DNA from: Oryzisolibacter propanilivorax
GTDB taxonomy: Bacteria; Pseudomonadota; Gammaproteobacteria; Burkholderiales; Burkholderiaceae_C
Length of the DNA: 64,000 nt
Direction of reading: 5' to 3'
Assembly (NCBI RefSeq): GCF_900103645.1
Contig: NZ_FNHP01000007.1
Coordinates: forward strand, 92,938-156,937
The position numbers were made by a program, and so were the translations under genes. Under the pieces are notes generated by a model. The model was given only the letters and a program-made list of their open reading frames with translations, was not told the origin of the DNA and ran no database searches. Shown here piece by piece: positions 28,025 through 36,976 of the stretch (the stretch's first letter is position 1; each line of letters begins with the position of its first letter).

Positions 28025-29440
28025 TCAGACGTGCAGGAACCCCAGGTTCACTGGATACGCGGCGCCGCCGAAGTGCCCGATATTGGGCAACACCAAGGGC
28101 AGTTCGGCATCCGACACGCCGAACCAGCTGGCCAGCGTGGCGGCGAACTGGTCCACCGAAGTGGTCGGCAGCAGCCGCCCCTGCCCGACGTGCCAGGCAT
28201 CTTCGGGCGCGCCGGTGTTGCCCACGCTCACCGGCGGCGGCGTGCCATAGAAGGCACGCCCGCGCACCGCGCCGCCCACCACCAGATGGTGGCTGCCCCA
28301 GCCGTGGTCGGCGCCGTCGCCGTTCGAACTCAGTGTACGGCCGAAGTCGGACGCGGTGAAGGTCGTGACCTGCCGGGCCAGACCCATCTCCTGCGTGGCC
28401 TGATGGAAAGCCGTGATGCCGTCGCTGACCTGGCGCAGCAGCGCCGGCTGGCGCTGCACCAGGTTGTCGTGCAGGTCGAAGCCGCCCAGCGAGACCATGA
28501 ACACCTGGCGCCTGACGCCCAGCGCGGCGTGCGCGCCGATCATGCGTGCCACCATGCGCAGCTGCGCGGCCAGGCGGTTGCCCGCGAGAAACGGCGTGTT
28601 CAGCGCCACGCCCGCCGTCGCCTGTGCCACCTGTTGCTGCGCGCCGATGCCGCGGCGCATGACCTGGGTGTAGGCGTCCTCGAGCTGGTGCGCGCGTGGC
28701 TGCTGCAGCAGTTCGGCGAACGCTCCGCGCATCGCCGGCTGGGAAAAGAACTTGTTGGACAGCGCATTCACCGCAATCGCCCCAGCCGGCGTGCACTGGT
28801 ATTGCACCGTGTCGTGCCCGGACAGCAGCGCGCTGGTGCCCGACAGCGACACGCAGGAGAACAGCGAGCCGCCGTTGCTCGACAGCGCCAAGTCGCCCAG
28901 GCGCCCGCCCCAGCCGTGCGTGGCGCCCTCGGCGGCCTGCGACTGCCAGACCGACTGCTGATCGTTATGCGAGAACAGCTTGGGCGGCAGCGGCACCGCG
29001 CGCGCCTCGTACTGCGCGCGCGTGGTCGGCACGACCAGCGGGCCGACGTTGAGCAGGGCCGCCGCCTGGCCGTCGTTGAACAGGCCGGCCAGCCCTGCCA
29101 TGGTCGGGTGCAGCGCGTACTCCTGCCCGCCGGGCAGCGGCTGAGCGGTCAGCAGCCGCGTGGCCTGCAGCTGATCATGGGGCAGCGCGATGCCGGCGCG
29201 GATGCGCGCATAGCTGGCGTGGCTGGCGGCGTCGAACGGCACCACGGTGTTGGCGTAATCGTTGCCGCCGAACAGGAACACGCAGACCAGCGCCTTGTAG
29301 TCGCTGGCGGTCATGGCGGCGGCCTCGCCCATGGCCGCCAGGTTGAGCGACAGCGGCGCGGCTGCGCCCATCATCGCCAGCTGGCCGCAGCGGCGCAGGA
29401 AGGCGCGGCGCGCCAGGGTGTCGGTGTGCAGGACATGCAT
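28025..29440 (-). CDS. DUF1501 domain-containing protein (probably Tat-exported)
   Basis: A 471-residue DUF1501 protein, a family distantly related to sulfatase/phosphatase folds. The N-terminus LARRAFLRRCGQLAMMGAAA has a twin-arginine-like signal. Later segments are KALVCVFLFGGNDYANTVVP, LNVGPLVVPTTRAQYEA and SLGGFDLHDNLVQRQPALLRQ, and the C-terminal DFGRTLSSNGDGADHGWGSHH is the conserved histidine-rich motif. It follows the DUF1800 gene by 24 bases; the two always travel together, and the activity of the pair is unknown. Confidence 0.9.
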   Translation of the reverse strand: MHVLHTDTLARRAFLRRCGQLAMMGAAAPLSLNLAAMGEAAAMTASDYKALVCVFLFGGNDYANTVVPFDAASHASYARIRAGIALPHDQLQATRLLTAQPLPGGQEYALHPTMAGLAGLFNDGQAAALLNVGPLVVPTTRAQYEARAVPLPPKLFSHNDQQSVWQSQAAEGATHGWGGRLGDLALSSNGGSLFSCVSLSGTSALLSGHDTVQYQCTPAGAIAVNALSNKFFSQPAMRGAFAELLQQPRAHQLEDAYTQVMRRGIGAQQQVAQATAGVALNTPFLAGNRLAAQLRMVARMIGAHAALGVRRQVFMVSLGGFDLHDNLVQRQPALLRQVSDGITAFHQATQEMGLARQVTTFTASDFGRTLSSNGDGADHGWGSHHLVVGGAVRGRAFYGTPPPVSVGNTGAPEDAWHVGQGRLLPTTSVDQFAATLASWFGVSDAELPLVLPNIGHFGGAAYPVNLGFLHV

Positions 29441-29464
29441 GGAACAGGGCTCCGCGGAAGGGCG

Positions 29465-31558
29465 CTACTTTTGCACCAGATATTCGGCCGACGCCATCAC
29501 GAACAGGATGGCGCGCACCACGTGCATGCGCTTGAAGTCGTCGTTGGAACTGGCCGAGACCTGGTCGATGCGCAGCGCATTGGCAATGAAGCCGCACGTC
29601 GCGGGCGAGAGCTGGCCGGCGCACAGCAGCAGGTTCAGCCGCGCCACCAGCGCGTCCGAATCGCCCACCAGGGCCAGCTCGGTGCTGTAGTCGGGCACCA
29701 GGTCGGGCACATAGGTGGCGCCCGCCGGCGGGCCGCCGCGCGGCTGGCCGGGCACCTCCGGCTGGTACACATAAATGCCGCGCTGGATGATGCTCTGCAG
29801 GTAATTGAGGTAGGCGGCGACAGAGCTTTCGCTGACGAGCTGGAACTCCGGTGCCGTGGCGCTACGCGCGGCCATGCCGGTGCCCGGCGGCACGAAGCCG
29901 GGGCGGAAGAAGTTGAACACCGACGGCGGGTTGAGCGGCACCTGCTGCAGGTCCTGCTCGACGTTCCAGGCGCCCACCTGGTTCTTCCAGGTGCCCTTGA
30001 GCGAACGCACCCCGAAGGCGCGCCCCCAGTTGGCCACGCGCAGCACCGGCTCGCGCAGCTTGCCGAAGGTGGGCGCAGACAGGCCCGCGTCGCCGCGCGC
30101 CGCCCCGTCCAGCACGATGGCGCGTAGCACCGCCTTCAGATCGCCGCGCACGCCCGCGCCGTTGTTGTCGAACACGGCGGCCACGCGCCCCACGTAGGCC
30201 GGATCGGGGTCGCTGGTGACCAGCCGCTGGATCATCTGGCGCGCGAAGAACGGGCCGACGTTGGGGTGCGCAAACAGCGTGTCCAGCGCGATGCGCAGCG
30301 CCTCGGGCCCGGGCGTGCCAGCGGGGATGGTCGTGCCCAGGAAGCTCTTGTCCAGCATCGAATGGCGCGCCGGCTCGAAGCGCATCGGGCGCAGCAGGAA
30401 GTCCGCGTGCACGATGGACTGCTGCGGCGCCAGCGGGTTGGGCGACGAGGGCACGCCCTGGTAGTCCACCAGATAGCCGGTGAAGACGCGCGCCAGCTGG
30501 CTCACGTCGGACTGGATGTAGCTCTCGATCGGCTGGCCATCGGGACCACGGCGCGGCGTGCCGTCCGGGTTCAGCAGGGACAGGCCGATGGTGAACAGCT
30601 GCATCACCTCGCGCGCGTAGTTCTCGTCCGGCACGCGGCCGGTGGCCGGGTTTTCCTTCTGGTTGCCGTGGGTGTTTAGGAACACCCCCATGGCAGGGTG
30701 CAGCGTCACCGCCTCCAGCAGCTGGCGGAAGTTGCCCAAGCCCAGGCGGCCGAGCAGGTCCCAGTAGTGCGCACCCGCCAGGCCGGCCCACTTGATGGAG
30801 CCGCCAATGCCGTCCATCGAGATCACGAAGAACTCGGACAGGGCCAGCGCCCAGCGCTTGCGCACCATGTCGGGCGCGCTCAGCAGGTCGCGCCAGATGG
30901 CGTACTGGTAGAAATAGTCGGAAAAGAAGTAGGTGTGCTCGTCCACCGCCGAATAGCCCTGGCCGACCAGCCAGTCCCACGCGCCCTGCCCCGGCGGCAG
31001 AGCCAGCTGCGCGTCCAGCCAAGGCGCCAGCCCGTGCGCGCGCACGGCGGCGATGTCGGCGGCCGACGCCCCGAAGCCTGCGTGGTGCAGCAGGCGTGCC
31101 GCCTGCTCGTCGCTCACGCCGCTGGCCGCGGGCGCGAACACCACATCGGCGAACTGCGCCAGCGTGCCGACGTTGGCGATCTGGTGGCCGGTGCCGGGGC
31201 CGTACACCAGCACCGTGCCGCCCTGCACACCGAGGTAGTTGCCGGTGCCGGGATAGTGGCGCCACAGTAGGCCGTCGCTGCGCTGCGTTGGCTCGCGCGT
31301 TGGGAAGAAGCCGGGGAACTGCCGCTGCGCCCAGTCCATCAATTCGTCGGCCGTGGGCAGGCGGGTGCCCGCGCGCGGCGCCGGCTGCGTGCCGGCACCC
31401 AGCAGCTGCGGCTGCGGCGTGGCCAGCGCCGGGGTCAGCAGCGCCGCGGCGGAGGCCGCGAGCGCGCGCGCACCCCAGATGACGGCGCGGAGCGAAGGGG
31501 CGCCATCGGGCGCAGGCCGCGGCGCGTCGGCCACGGCGGTGGGGGCGGTCTCGTGCAT
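29465..31558 (-). CDS. DUF1800 domain-containing protein
   Basis: A 697-residue DUF1800 protein. The N-terminal 60 residues include a hydrophobic segment (AVIWGARALAASAAALLTPA) that looks like a signal, followed by an extra domain up to about residue 140 that resembles a short beta-rich module (GTGNYLGVQGGTVLVYGPG). The DUF1800 core starts near residue 145 (RLLHHAGFGASAADI) and includes the conserved HFARQM-like FFARQMIQRLVTSDPDP and NPPSVFNFFRPGFVPP. I take the ATG at 31558; a longer frame up to 31603 is weak. It is paired with DUF1501; both are probably exported. Confidence 0.9.
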   Translation of the reverse strand: MHETAPTAVADAPRPAPDGAPSLRAVIWGARALAASAAALLTPALATPQPQLLGAGTQPAPRAGTRLPTADELMDWAQRQFPGFFPTREPTQRSDGLLWRHYPGTGNYLGVQGGTVLVYGPGTGHQIANVGTLAQFADVVFAPAASGVSDEQAARLLHHAGFGASAADIAAVRAHGLAPWLDAQLALPPGQGAWDWLVGQGYSAVDEHTYFFSDYFYQYAIWRDLLSAPDMVRKRWALALSEFFVISMDGIGGSIKWAGLAGAHYWDLLGRLGLGNFRQLLEAVTLHPAMGVFLNTHGNQKENPATGRVPDENYAREVMQLFTIGLSLLNPDGTPRRGPDGQPIESYIQSDVSQLARVFTGYLVDYQGVPSSPNPLAPQQSIVHADFLLRPMRFEPARHSMLDKSFLGTTIPAGTPGPEALRIALDTLFAHPNVGPFFARQMIQRLVTSDPDPAYVGRVAAVFDNNGAGVRGDLKAVLRAIVLDGAARGDAGLSAPTFGKLREPVLRVANWGRAFGVRSLKGTWKNQVGAWNVEQDLQQVPLNPPSVFNFFRPGFVPPGTGMAARSATAPEFQLVSESSVAAYLNYLQSIIQRGIYVYQPEVPGQPRGGPPAGATYVPDLVPDYSTELALVGDSDALVARLNLLLCAGQLSPATCGFIANALRIDQVSASSNDDFKRMHVVRAILFVMASAEYLVQK

Positions 31559-31623
31559 GGGTCCTTCGTGCAGCCTGCGGGCCGCGGCAGGCCAGGCGGC
31601 CACGCACGTGCCGCCTGGCGGGT

Positions 31624-32094
31624 TCAGCAGTTATCTCGTTCGATGCCCCAGCGCCTCAGGGCGGCATCGTCGCTCTCGCGCGCATCGACCCAGCGGGCGC
31701 CGCCGGGTGTCTGCTCCTTCTTCCAGAAAGGCGCCTGAGTCTTGAGGTAGTCCATCAGGAACTCGCACGCCTGAAAACTCACGCCCCGGTGCGCCGACGT
31801 CACGGCCACCAGCACGATCTGGTCCTGCGGCGCCAGCAGGCCCACGCGGTGGATCACGCGCACACCATGGAGTTCAAAACGGTTATATGTTTCGTCCACC
31901 ATGGCCTCGATGGACTTTTCCGTCATGCCGGGATAGTGCTCCAGCTCCATCGAGGCGATGTGCGCGCCGTCGCTGCGATCGCGCACGGTGCCGACGAAGC
32001 AGCACACGGCGCCCACGCGGCCGTCGCCGGCACGCAGCGCGGCCAGCTCCTGGGAAACGTCGAAATCTTCGGTCTGGATGGAAACGCGGGGCAT
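31624..32094 (-). CDS. moaE: Molybdopterin synthase catalytic subunit MoaE
   Basis: MoaE converts cyclic pyranopterin monophosphate to molybdopterin using sulfur from MoaD. The 156-residue protein starts MPRVSIQTEDFDVSQELAAL. It has the conserved GAVCCFVGTVRDR near residue 30, AVTSAHRGVSFQACEFLMDYL and the catalytic lysines in APFWKKEQTPGGARWV near residue 125. A longer frame to 32166 is unsupported. moaE is separated from moaD by three small plus-strand genes, so the cofactor genes are not one unbroken operon. Confidence 0.95.
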   Translation of the reverse strand: MPRVSIQTEDFDVSQELAALRAGDGRVGAVCCFVGTVRDRSDGAHIASMELEHYPGMTEKSIEAMVDETYNRFELHGVRVIHRVGLLAPQDQIVLVAVTSAHRGVSFQACEFLMDYLKTQAPFWKKEQTPGGARWVDARESDDAALRRWGIERDNC

Positions 32095-32164
32095 GGGCAG
32101 GGCGAGATGAGGCTCGGCAACGGGTTTGCTACAGTGCCTGGCACTGTAACCCTGCTCCCCGCCC

Positions 32165-32419
32165 ATGGCCCAGCAAGCCCTTCACACCGACGACTACACG
32201 CTGTACCCGTCGCCGCAGAACCTGCACCGCGAGATCTTCCTGTACCAGGCCTTCGTGCTGCAGCCGTATGCCCTGATCGATCTGCCGAGCCTGCGGCTGC
32301 AGGGCCGCTACAGCCTGTTCGCCGCCTACCGCAAGGCCGACGGCAAGATGGGGCAGCTGGTCACGTTTGAGCTGGACGTGGACCGCCTGCGCTTCGAGCG
32401 CGAGTTCGTGCCCGACTGA
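32165..32419 (+). CDS. Hypothetical protein, 84 residues
   Basis: Start MAQQALHTDDYTLYPSPQ. It has no signal or membrane segment, and a mixed alpha/beta composition with aromatic and proline residues in the first half (FLYQAFVLQPYALIDLP) and a charged C-terminus (LDVDRLRFEREFVPD). I do not recognise a family. It is divergent from moaE with 70 bases between starts and precedes the DUF3149 gene, from which it is separated by about 150 bases of non-coding DNA. Confidence 0.65.
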   Translation: MAQQALHTDDYTLYPSPQNLHREIFLYQAFVLQPYALIDLPSLRLQGRYSLFAAYRKADGKMGQLVTFELDVDRLRFEREFVPD

Positions 32420-32570
32420 CCGGCGCGCAGAGGCCGCGGCCCTGTTCCTGGCTGCCCTGCCAGGGTAAGTCCGGCATCCGACCTTGACCTGCCGCAATAT
32501 CCATCCTAGAGACTTGGTCTGCAATAGGGGCATTGGATTTCGGACAATCCCAGCCAGGAAGGAAAGCGCC

Positions 32571-32714
32571 ATGCGACTGCTGCAAGAACTCTTCACCACC
32601 GACGTCGGCCTGTTCTCCGCCGTGGGCATCGTCTTCATGCTCGGCATGGGGGTGTTCTTCCTGCGGCTGTTCATGCGCGACGACGCGCCCGCGGCGCACA
32701 AGACGCCCCGCTGA
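32571..32714 (+). CDS. DUF3149 domain-containing small membrane protein
   Basis: A 47-residue protein: MRLLQELFTTDVGLFSAVG, then a single membrane helix (IVFMLGMGVFFLRLFM) and a short polar tail. This is the pattern of DUF3149. The ATG at 32571 has AGGAAGGAA upstream. The function is unknown; proteins this small often act as subunits or regulators of membrane complexes. Confidence 0.85.
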   Translation: MRLLQELFTTDVGLFSAVGIVFMLGMGVFFLRLFMRDDAPAAHKTPR

Positions 32715-32805
32715 CGCCCCTCACGCACCGGCTGCCCACCTCGCGCCTGCCCTTGCGGCAGGCGCGTCGTTTTGTGCGCTGCCTGCGCGGCCCGACAATC
32801 GCGCC

Positions 32806-33135
32806 ATGCAAGAAGATGACAACCAGATCGTGGTCCCGCCCTCGTTCGTGCAGGTGCACAGCGACGCGCGCGGGCGGCTGCGCGAGCGGGTGGACGCGCT
32901 GCGCGCGCGCTACGAGCTGTGCGAGGACCTGGCCAGCCACCTGGTCGAGCAGGCGCAGCTGCTGTACCACCGCGAGGGTGCGTCCGAGACCGGCGTGCTG
33001 GCCGGCATCCATGCCGGGTTGTGCACCGGGGAAGCCGGTGTGAGCGTGGGCGAGGCGCGCTGGATCACGCTGCGCTTGGCCGAGTTGCTGGCCTGGCGCA
33101 GCCCGGACCTGCCGCCGCTGCCCCCACCGGACTGA
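32806..33135 (+). CDS. Hypothetical protein resembling a small family labelled ATPase with chaperone activity
   Basis: A 109-residue protein beginning MQEDDNQIVVPPSFVQVHS. Its core (YELCEDLASHLVEQAQLLYH, then AGLCTGEAGVSVGEARW and ITLRLAELLAW) resembles short Comamonadaceae proteins that databases label as ATPase with chaperone activity, although no Walker motif is present and the label is probably a carry-over. It is helical and soluble. It lies between the DUF3149 gene and the convergent moaD, with stops 8 bases apart. Confidence 0.7.
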   Translation: MQEDDNQIVVPPSFVQVHSDARGRLRERVDALRARYELCEDLASHLVEQAQLLYHREGASETGVLAGIHAGLCTGEAGVSVGEARWITLRLAELLAWRSPDLPPLPPPD

Positions 33136-33143
33136 AAAACGCC

Positions 33144-33416
33144 TCAGCCGCCGGTGACGGGCGGGAAAAACGCGGCCTCGGCCCCATCGGGCAGGGCGTC
33201 GGTGTCGCGCGCCATGTCCTGGTTCAGCGCCATGCGCACCGCCCGGCCGCGCGCCAGGCAGCCCGCCCAGGGCTCGCCGCGCGCGATCAGCTCGTCGCGT
33301 AGCGCGCCCAGCGTGGCGGCCGTGGTCTGCAGCGTTTCCTGGCCCGTGCCCAGCGCCTCGCGGATCGAGGCGAAGTAGCGCACATGGACGGTCTTGGGTG
33401 CGGCGGCGGTGCTCAT
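33144..33416 (-). CDS. moaD: Molybdopterin synthase sulfur carrier subunit MoaD
   Basis: A 90-residue ubiquitin-like protein ending in the essential Gly-Gly (FFPPVTGG), where a thiocarboxylate forms to give sulfur to MoaE. The N-terminus is MSTAAAPKTVHVRYFASIRE; ALNQDMARDTDALPDG is the conserved turn before the tail. Its ATG (33416) overlaps the moeA stop as ATGA, giving coupled translation with moeA. moaE lies about 1.05 kb further on. Confidence 0.93.
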   Translation of the reverse strand: MSTAAAPKTVHVRYFASIREALGTGQETLQTTAATLGALRDELIARGEPWAGCLARGRAVRMALNQDMARDTDALPDGAEAAFFPPVTGG

Positions 33417-34663
33417 AGCAGCTCTCCGAACGGGATGAAGCGCACGCGGTCGCCGGGCGCGATGGTCTGGCCCGGCGGGTTGTCCACCAGCCCGTCGCCC
33501 CAGACGGTGGACGTGAGCACACCCGAGCCCTGGTTGGCGAACAGCTCCAGCTCGCCCGCGTCGTTCAGGCGCGCACGCAGGAACTCGCGCCGCGCGTCGC
33601 CCCGCGGCCATTCGAAGGCCGCGCGCGCGGCGACGGCGCGCGGCGTCACGTCCCGCACGCCCTGCAGGCGCAGCAGGAACGGGCGCACCAGCACCAGGAA
33701 GGTCACCAGGCTGGACACCGGATTGCCCGGCAGGCCGATGAAGTGCGCGCCCGTGGCGCCGTCCTTGTCACCTTCGCCGCCCTGGATGCGGCCGTAGGCG
33801 AAGGGCTTGCCCGGCTTCATCGCCAGCAGCCACAGCTCGAGCGTGCCCAGGCGCTGCACGGCCGGCTTGACGTGGTCTTCCTCGCCCACCGACACGCCGC
33901 CGCTGGTCAGGATCAGGTCGTGCCGGGTGGCGGCGCCGCGCAGCGCGGCGATGGTCGCGTCCAGCTGGTCGGGGACGATGCCCAGGTCCGTCACCTCGCA
34001 GCCCAGGCGCTGCAGCAACGTGCGCAGGAAGAAGCGGTTGCTGTTGTAGATGGCGCCCGGCGGCATCTGCGCCGGCGGCACCTGACCAGGCATGACCAGC
34101 TCGTCGCCGGTGGAAAACAGCGCCACGCGCGGGCGCCGCGCCACCTGCAGCCGGGCCAGCCCGATGCTGGCGGCCAGGCCCAGGGCGGGCGGTGTCAGGC
34201 GCGTGCCGGCGGCCAGCACGGTGGCGCCCAGGCGGATGTCCTCGCCGGCGCGGCGGATGTTCTGTCCGGCGCGCGGCACGGCGCGCACGCGCACCCGGCC
34301 GTCCTCCAGCGCCTCGCAGTCCTCCTGCATGACCACCGCGTCGGCGCCGGGCGGCACCGGCGCGCCGGTGAAGATGCGCGCGGCGGTGCCGGGCTGCAGG
34401 GCGGTGCCGACGCTGCCGGCCGGGATGCGCTGTGACACCGGCAGCGCGGCGCCGGCGGCGGCCATGTCGGCGCAGCGCAGCGCATAGCCGTCCATGGCGC
34501 TGTTGTCCTGCGCCGGCACCTGCAGCGCGGAGACGGCGTCGGCCAGCAGCACGCGGCCGTCGGCGTCGAACGTGTCCACCGTGTCGCTGCCGGCCAGGGG
34601 CGTGGCGGAAGCCAGCAGCTGGGCCAGCGCGTCGTCCAGGGATTTCAAAGGCGGTCGGGCCAT
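33413..34663 (-). CDS. moeA: Molybdopterin molybdotransferase MoeA
   Basis: MoeA inserts molybdate into adenylated molybdopterin. The 416-residue protein has SLDDALAQLLASATPLAG at the N-terminus and QDNSAMDGYALRCAD near residue 55. IFTGAPVPPGADAVVMQED is near residue 100, and the MoCF-type fold contains STGDELV and GGVSVGEEDHVKP. LPGNPVSSLV lies near residue 320 and the C-terminal domain IV follows. It follows mobB by 6 bases and overlaps moaD. Confidence 0.95.
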   Translation of the reverse strand: MARPPLKSLDDALAQLLASATPLAGSDTVDTFDADGRVLLADAVSALQVPAQDNSAMDGYALRCADMAAAGAALPVSQRIPAGSVGTALQPGTAARIFTGAPVPPGADAVVMQEDCEALEDGRVRVRAVPRAGQNIRRAGEDIRLGATVLAAGTRLTPPALGLAASIGLARLQVARRPRVALFSTGDELVMPGQVPPAQMPPGAIYNSNRFFLRTLLQRLGCEVTDLGIVPDQLDATIAALRGAATRHDLILTSGGVSVGEEDHVKPAVQRLGTLELWLLAMKPGKPFAYGRIQGGEGDKDGATGAHFIGLPGNPVSSLVTFLVLVRPFLLRLQGVRDVTPRAVAARAAFEWPRGDARREFLRARLNDAGELELFANQGSGVLTSTVWGDGLVDNPPGQTIAPGDRVRFIPFGELL

Positions 34664-34669
34664 GGCGTG

Positions 34670-35236
34670 TCAGTCCTTCAGGCAGGGCACGCCGCGGTGG
34701 GCGTGCGCAACGTAGTCGAAGAGCGCGGCGTGCGCCAGCAGCCAGTCGGCCACCTGCGCGGGCGCGTTCAGGTCCAGCACCGGCTGGCGCGCGGCCTCGG
34801 GCAGCTGCTGCGGGGTACTGGTGGCGACGGCGACGATGCCGCCGTCGTCCGGGTAGCGTACCGGACGCGCCGGCTCGCCCGGCGCGGCGGCGCGCCAGAC
34901 CTCGATGCGCGGCAGCGAGCTGGCCTTGAAGCCCTCGACCAGCACCCAGTCCACGTCCGGCTGCAGTTGCGCCAGCAGGCCGTGCACGTCGGGCGCCTGG
35001 CCGGCGTCGAACTCGCGCAGCAGCGCCATGCGCTGGTCGGAGGCGACCAGCACCTCGCGCGCGCCGGCCTGACGGTGGCGCCAGCTGTCCTTGCCGGGCC
35101 GGTCCATGTCGAAGCCGTGGTGCGCGTGCTTGATCGCCGAGACCCCCAGACCACGCGCCACCAGGTGCGCGATGACCTGCTCGACCAGCGTGGTCTTGCC
35201 ACTGCCGGAGTAGCCGGCAAAGCATGCGACCTTCAT
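34670..35236 (-). CDS. mobB: Molybdopterin-guanine dinucleotide biosynthesis protein MobB
   Basis: A 188-residue GTP-binding protein with Walker A GYSGSGKTTL at residues 8-17. Then come the family IKHAHHGFDMDRPGKDSWRH segment and VLVEGFKASSLPRIEVWR. It helps deliver GTP/substrate in MGD formation but is often dispensable. First gene of the mobB-moeA-moaD group, with tight spacing. Immediately upstream of its ATG lies a family 1 repeat. Confidence 0.92.
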   Translation of the reverse strand: MKVACFAGYSGSGKTTLVEQVIAHLVARGLGVSAIKHAHHGFDMDRPGKDSWRHRQAGAREVLVASDQRMALLREFDAGQAPDVHGLLAQLQPDVDWVLVEGFKASSLPRIEVWRAAAPGEPARPVRYPDDGGIVAVATSTPQQLPEAARQPVLDLNAPAQVADWLLAHAALFDYVAHAHRGVPCLKD

Positions 35237-35305
35237 GCCGTTTGCTCCTATTTCAATAGCTGCAGGCGCTTTGTTTGTCAGGAAAATATTCCTTTTTCAT
35301 TCAAA
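35237..35305 (+). repeat. Family 1 repeat (copy E)
   Basis: GCTCCTATTTCAATAGCTGC, AGGCGCTTTG and TTCCTTTTTCATTCAAAA follow the family order. It starts next to the mobB ATG and fills most of the gap to the thrC stop at 35348, so the mobB ribosome-binding region lies inside the repeat. Confidence 0.65.
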
Positions 35306-35347
35306 AACCGGCCCTGCGCCGGGCAGGCGCCATCCGGCGGGCCGGAC

Positions 35348-36862
35348 TCAGCCGCAATGCGCGGCGATGTAGGCCTTGACCTGCTCGGCGTCGGCCGGCA
35401 GCACGCTGAAGCGCTTGGGCAGCTGCTCGATGCCGTCGAACTTCGGCGGGCGCTCGGGCGGGCGGCCCAGGGCCTCGACGATGGTGGCCTCGAACTTGAT
35501 GGGCAGCGCCGTCTCCAGCACCACCATGGGCACGCCCGCGTCGCCGCCGCGCTGCTCGCGCGCCACCTTCACGCCGTCGGCGGTGTGGGTGTCGATCATG
35601 GTGCCGAAGCGCTCCCAGGTGTCGCGAATGGTCGCCAGCCGGTCGGCGTGCGTGCTCTTGCCACTGGCGAAGCCGAAGCGCGCCGGGACCTCGGCAAAGC
35701 GCGCGTCGGCGCTCAGATCGAACCGACCGGCGCGGCCCACGCCGTCCTCGAACAGCGCGCGCGTGGCGGCGCCGTCGCGGCCCATCAGGTCGAAGACGAA
35801 ACGCTCGAAATTGCTCGCCTTGCTGATGTCCATCGACGGGCTGGACGTCTCGTGCGTGTCGGCCGCGCCGCGCACCTGATACACCCCGGTGCGGAAGAAC
35901 TCGTCGAGCACATCGTTCTCGTTGGTCGCCACCACCAGCCGGTCGATCGGCAGGCCCATCTGCCGCGCCACGTGGCCGGCGCAGACATTGCCGAAGTTGC
36001 CGCTGGGGACCGTGAAGCTAACCTTTTGCGCCTTGCGGTTCGCCGCCGGGCCGCCCCAAGGCGAACCAGCCACCTCGGGGGGCAGCGAACCCTGCGCAGC
36101 GGGGAGCGTGGGGGCCAGTTCCGTGGCTTGAAAGTAACCGGCGAAGTAATACACCACCTGCGCCAGCAGCCGCGCCCAGTTGATGGAGTTCACCGTGCCG
36201 ATGCGGTATTTGTCCTTGAAGGCATGGTCGTTGCTGACCGCCTTGACGATATCCTGGCAGTCGTCGAACACGCCTTCGATGGCGATGTTGTGGATGTTCG
36301 CGTCCTGCAGCGAGAACATCTGCGCCTGCTGGAACGGGCTCATGCGCCCGTGCGGGCTGGTCATGAAGACGCGAATGCCTTTTTTTCCGCGCATGGCGTA
36401 TTCGGCGGCGCTGCCGGTGTCGCCGCTGGTGGCGCCCAGGATGTTCAGCTCTTCGCCGCGGCGCACCAGTTCGTACTCGAACAGGTTGCCCAAGAGCTGC
36501 ATCGCCATGTCCTTGAAGGCCAGCGTCGGGCCGTTGGACAGCGCCTGCAGCCAGAGGCCGTCTTCCAGCTTGCGCAGCGGCACGATCTCGGGCGTGCCGA
36601 AGACTTCCCGCGTGTATGTCTTCTCGCACAGCGCGCGCAAGTCGGCGGGCGGGATGTCGTCGATATAGAGCGAGAGGATCTCGAACGCCAGCGCCGCGTA
36701 GCCCTGGCCGCGATACACCTCGCGCAATTGCTGCAGGCGTGCCGCGTCGATCTGCGGGTAATGCTCGGGCAGGTACAGACCGCCGTCGGGCGCCAGGCCG
36801 GCCAGCAGGATGTCGCAGAATTTGCGCGGCGTGGCGTCGCCGCGGGTGGAGAGGTAATGCAT
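35348..36862 (-). CDS. thrC: Threonine synthase
   Basis: ThrC makes threonine from O-phosphohomoserine using PLP. The 504-residue protein has the PLP lysine at position 117 in NGPTLAFKDMAMQLLGN and the phosphate loop ILGATSGDTGSAAEYAM near residue 141. SFTVPSGNFGNVCAGHVARQ is near residue 282. The ATG at 36862 follows hom by 114 bases. Residues about 249-272 (APTLPAAQGSLPPEVAG, then SPWGGP) do not belong to the fold. They are encoded by a known-type Comamonadaceae repeat read in frame, inserted between GYFQATE and KVSFTVPSGN. The frame is intact on both sides, so the enzyme is probably functional with an extra loop. Confidence 0.94.
   Translation of the reverse strand: MHYLSTRGDATPRKFCDILLAGLAPDGGLYLPEHYPQIDAARLQQLREVYRGQGYAALAFEILSLYIDDIPPADLRALCEKTYTREVFGTPEIVPLRKLEDGLWLQALSNGPTLAFKDMAMQLLGNLFEYELVRRGEELNILGATSGDTGSAAEYAMRGKKGIRVFMTSPHGRMSPFQQAQMFSLQDANIHNIAIEGVFDDCQDIVKAVSNDHAFKDKYRIGTVNSINWARLLAQVVYYFAGYFQATELAPTLPAAQGSLPPEVAGSPWGGPAANRKAQKVSFTVPSGNFGNVCAGHVARQMGLPIDRLVVATNENDVLDEFFRTGVYQVRGAADTHETSSPSMDISKASNFERFVFDLMGRDGAATRALFEDGVGRAGRFDLSADARFAEVPARFGFASGKSTHADRLATIRDTWERFGTMIDTHTADGVKVAREQRGGDAGVPMVVLETALPIKFEATIVEALGRPPERPPKFDGIEQLPKRFSVLPADAEQVKAYIAAHCG
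36048..36115 (-). repeat. Family 2 repeat inserted in frame in thrC
   Basis: On the plus strand it reads GGCCGCCCCAAGGCGAACC, then CACCTCGGGGGGCAGCG, then GCGCAGCGGGGAGCGTGGGG. I recognise this as a repeat found many times between genes in Acidovorax-like genomes, where it forms imperfect hairpins. Here it is read by the thrC frame as 22-23 codons without a stop. It is the only copy in the window. Confidence 0.75.
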
Positions 36863-36976
36863 CGGAAGGCCTCGCAGGAACAAGGGGGCGGACAGGCGAC
36901 TGGAGAGCGATCGGCCTGCCGCCATGCGCGGTGGTTCAGCGTGCCGGCTCTCGCGGCCCGCCGGCGGCCGCGGTCG

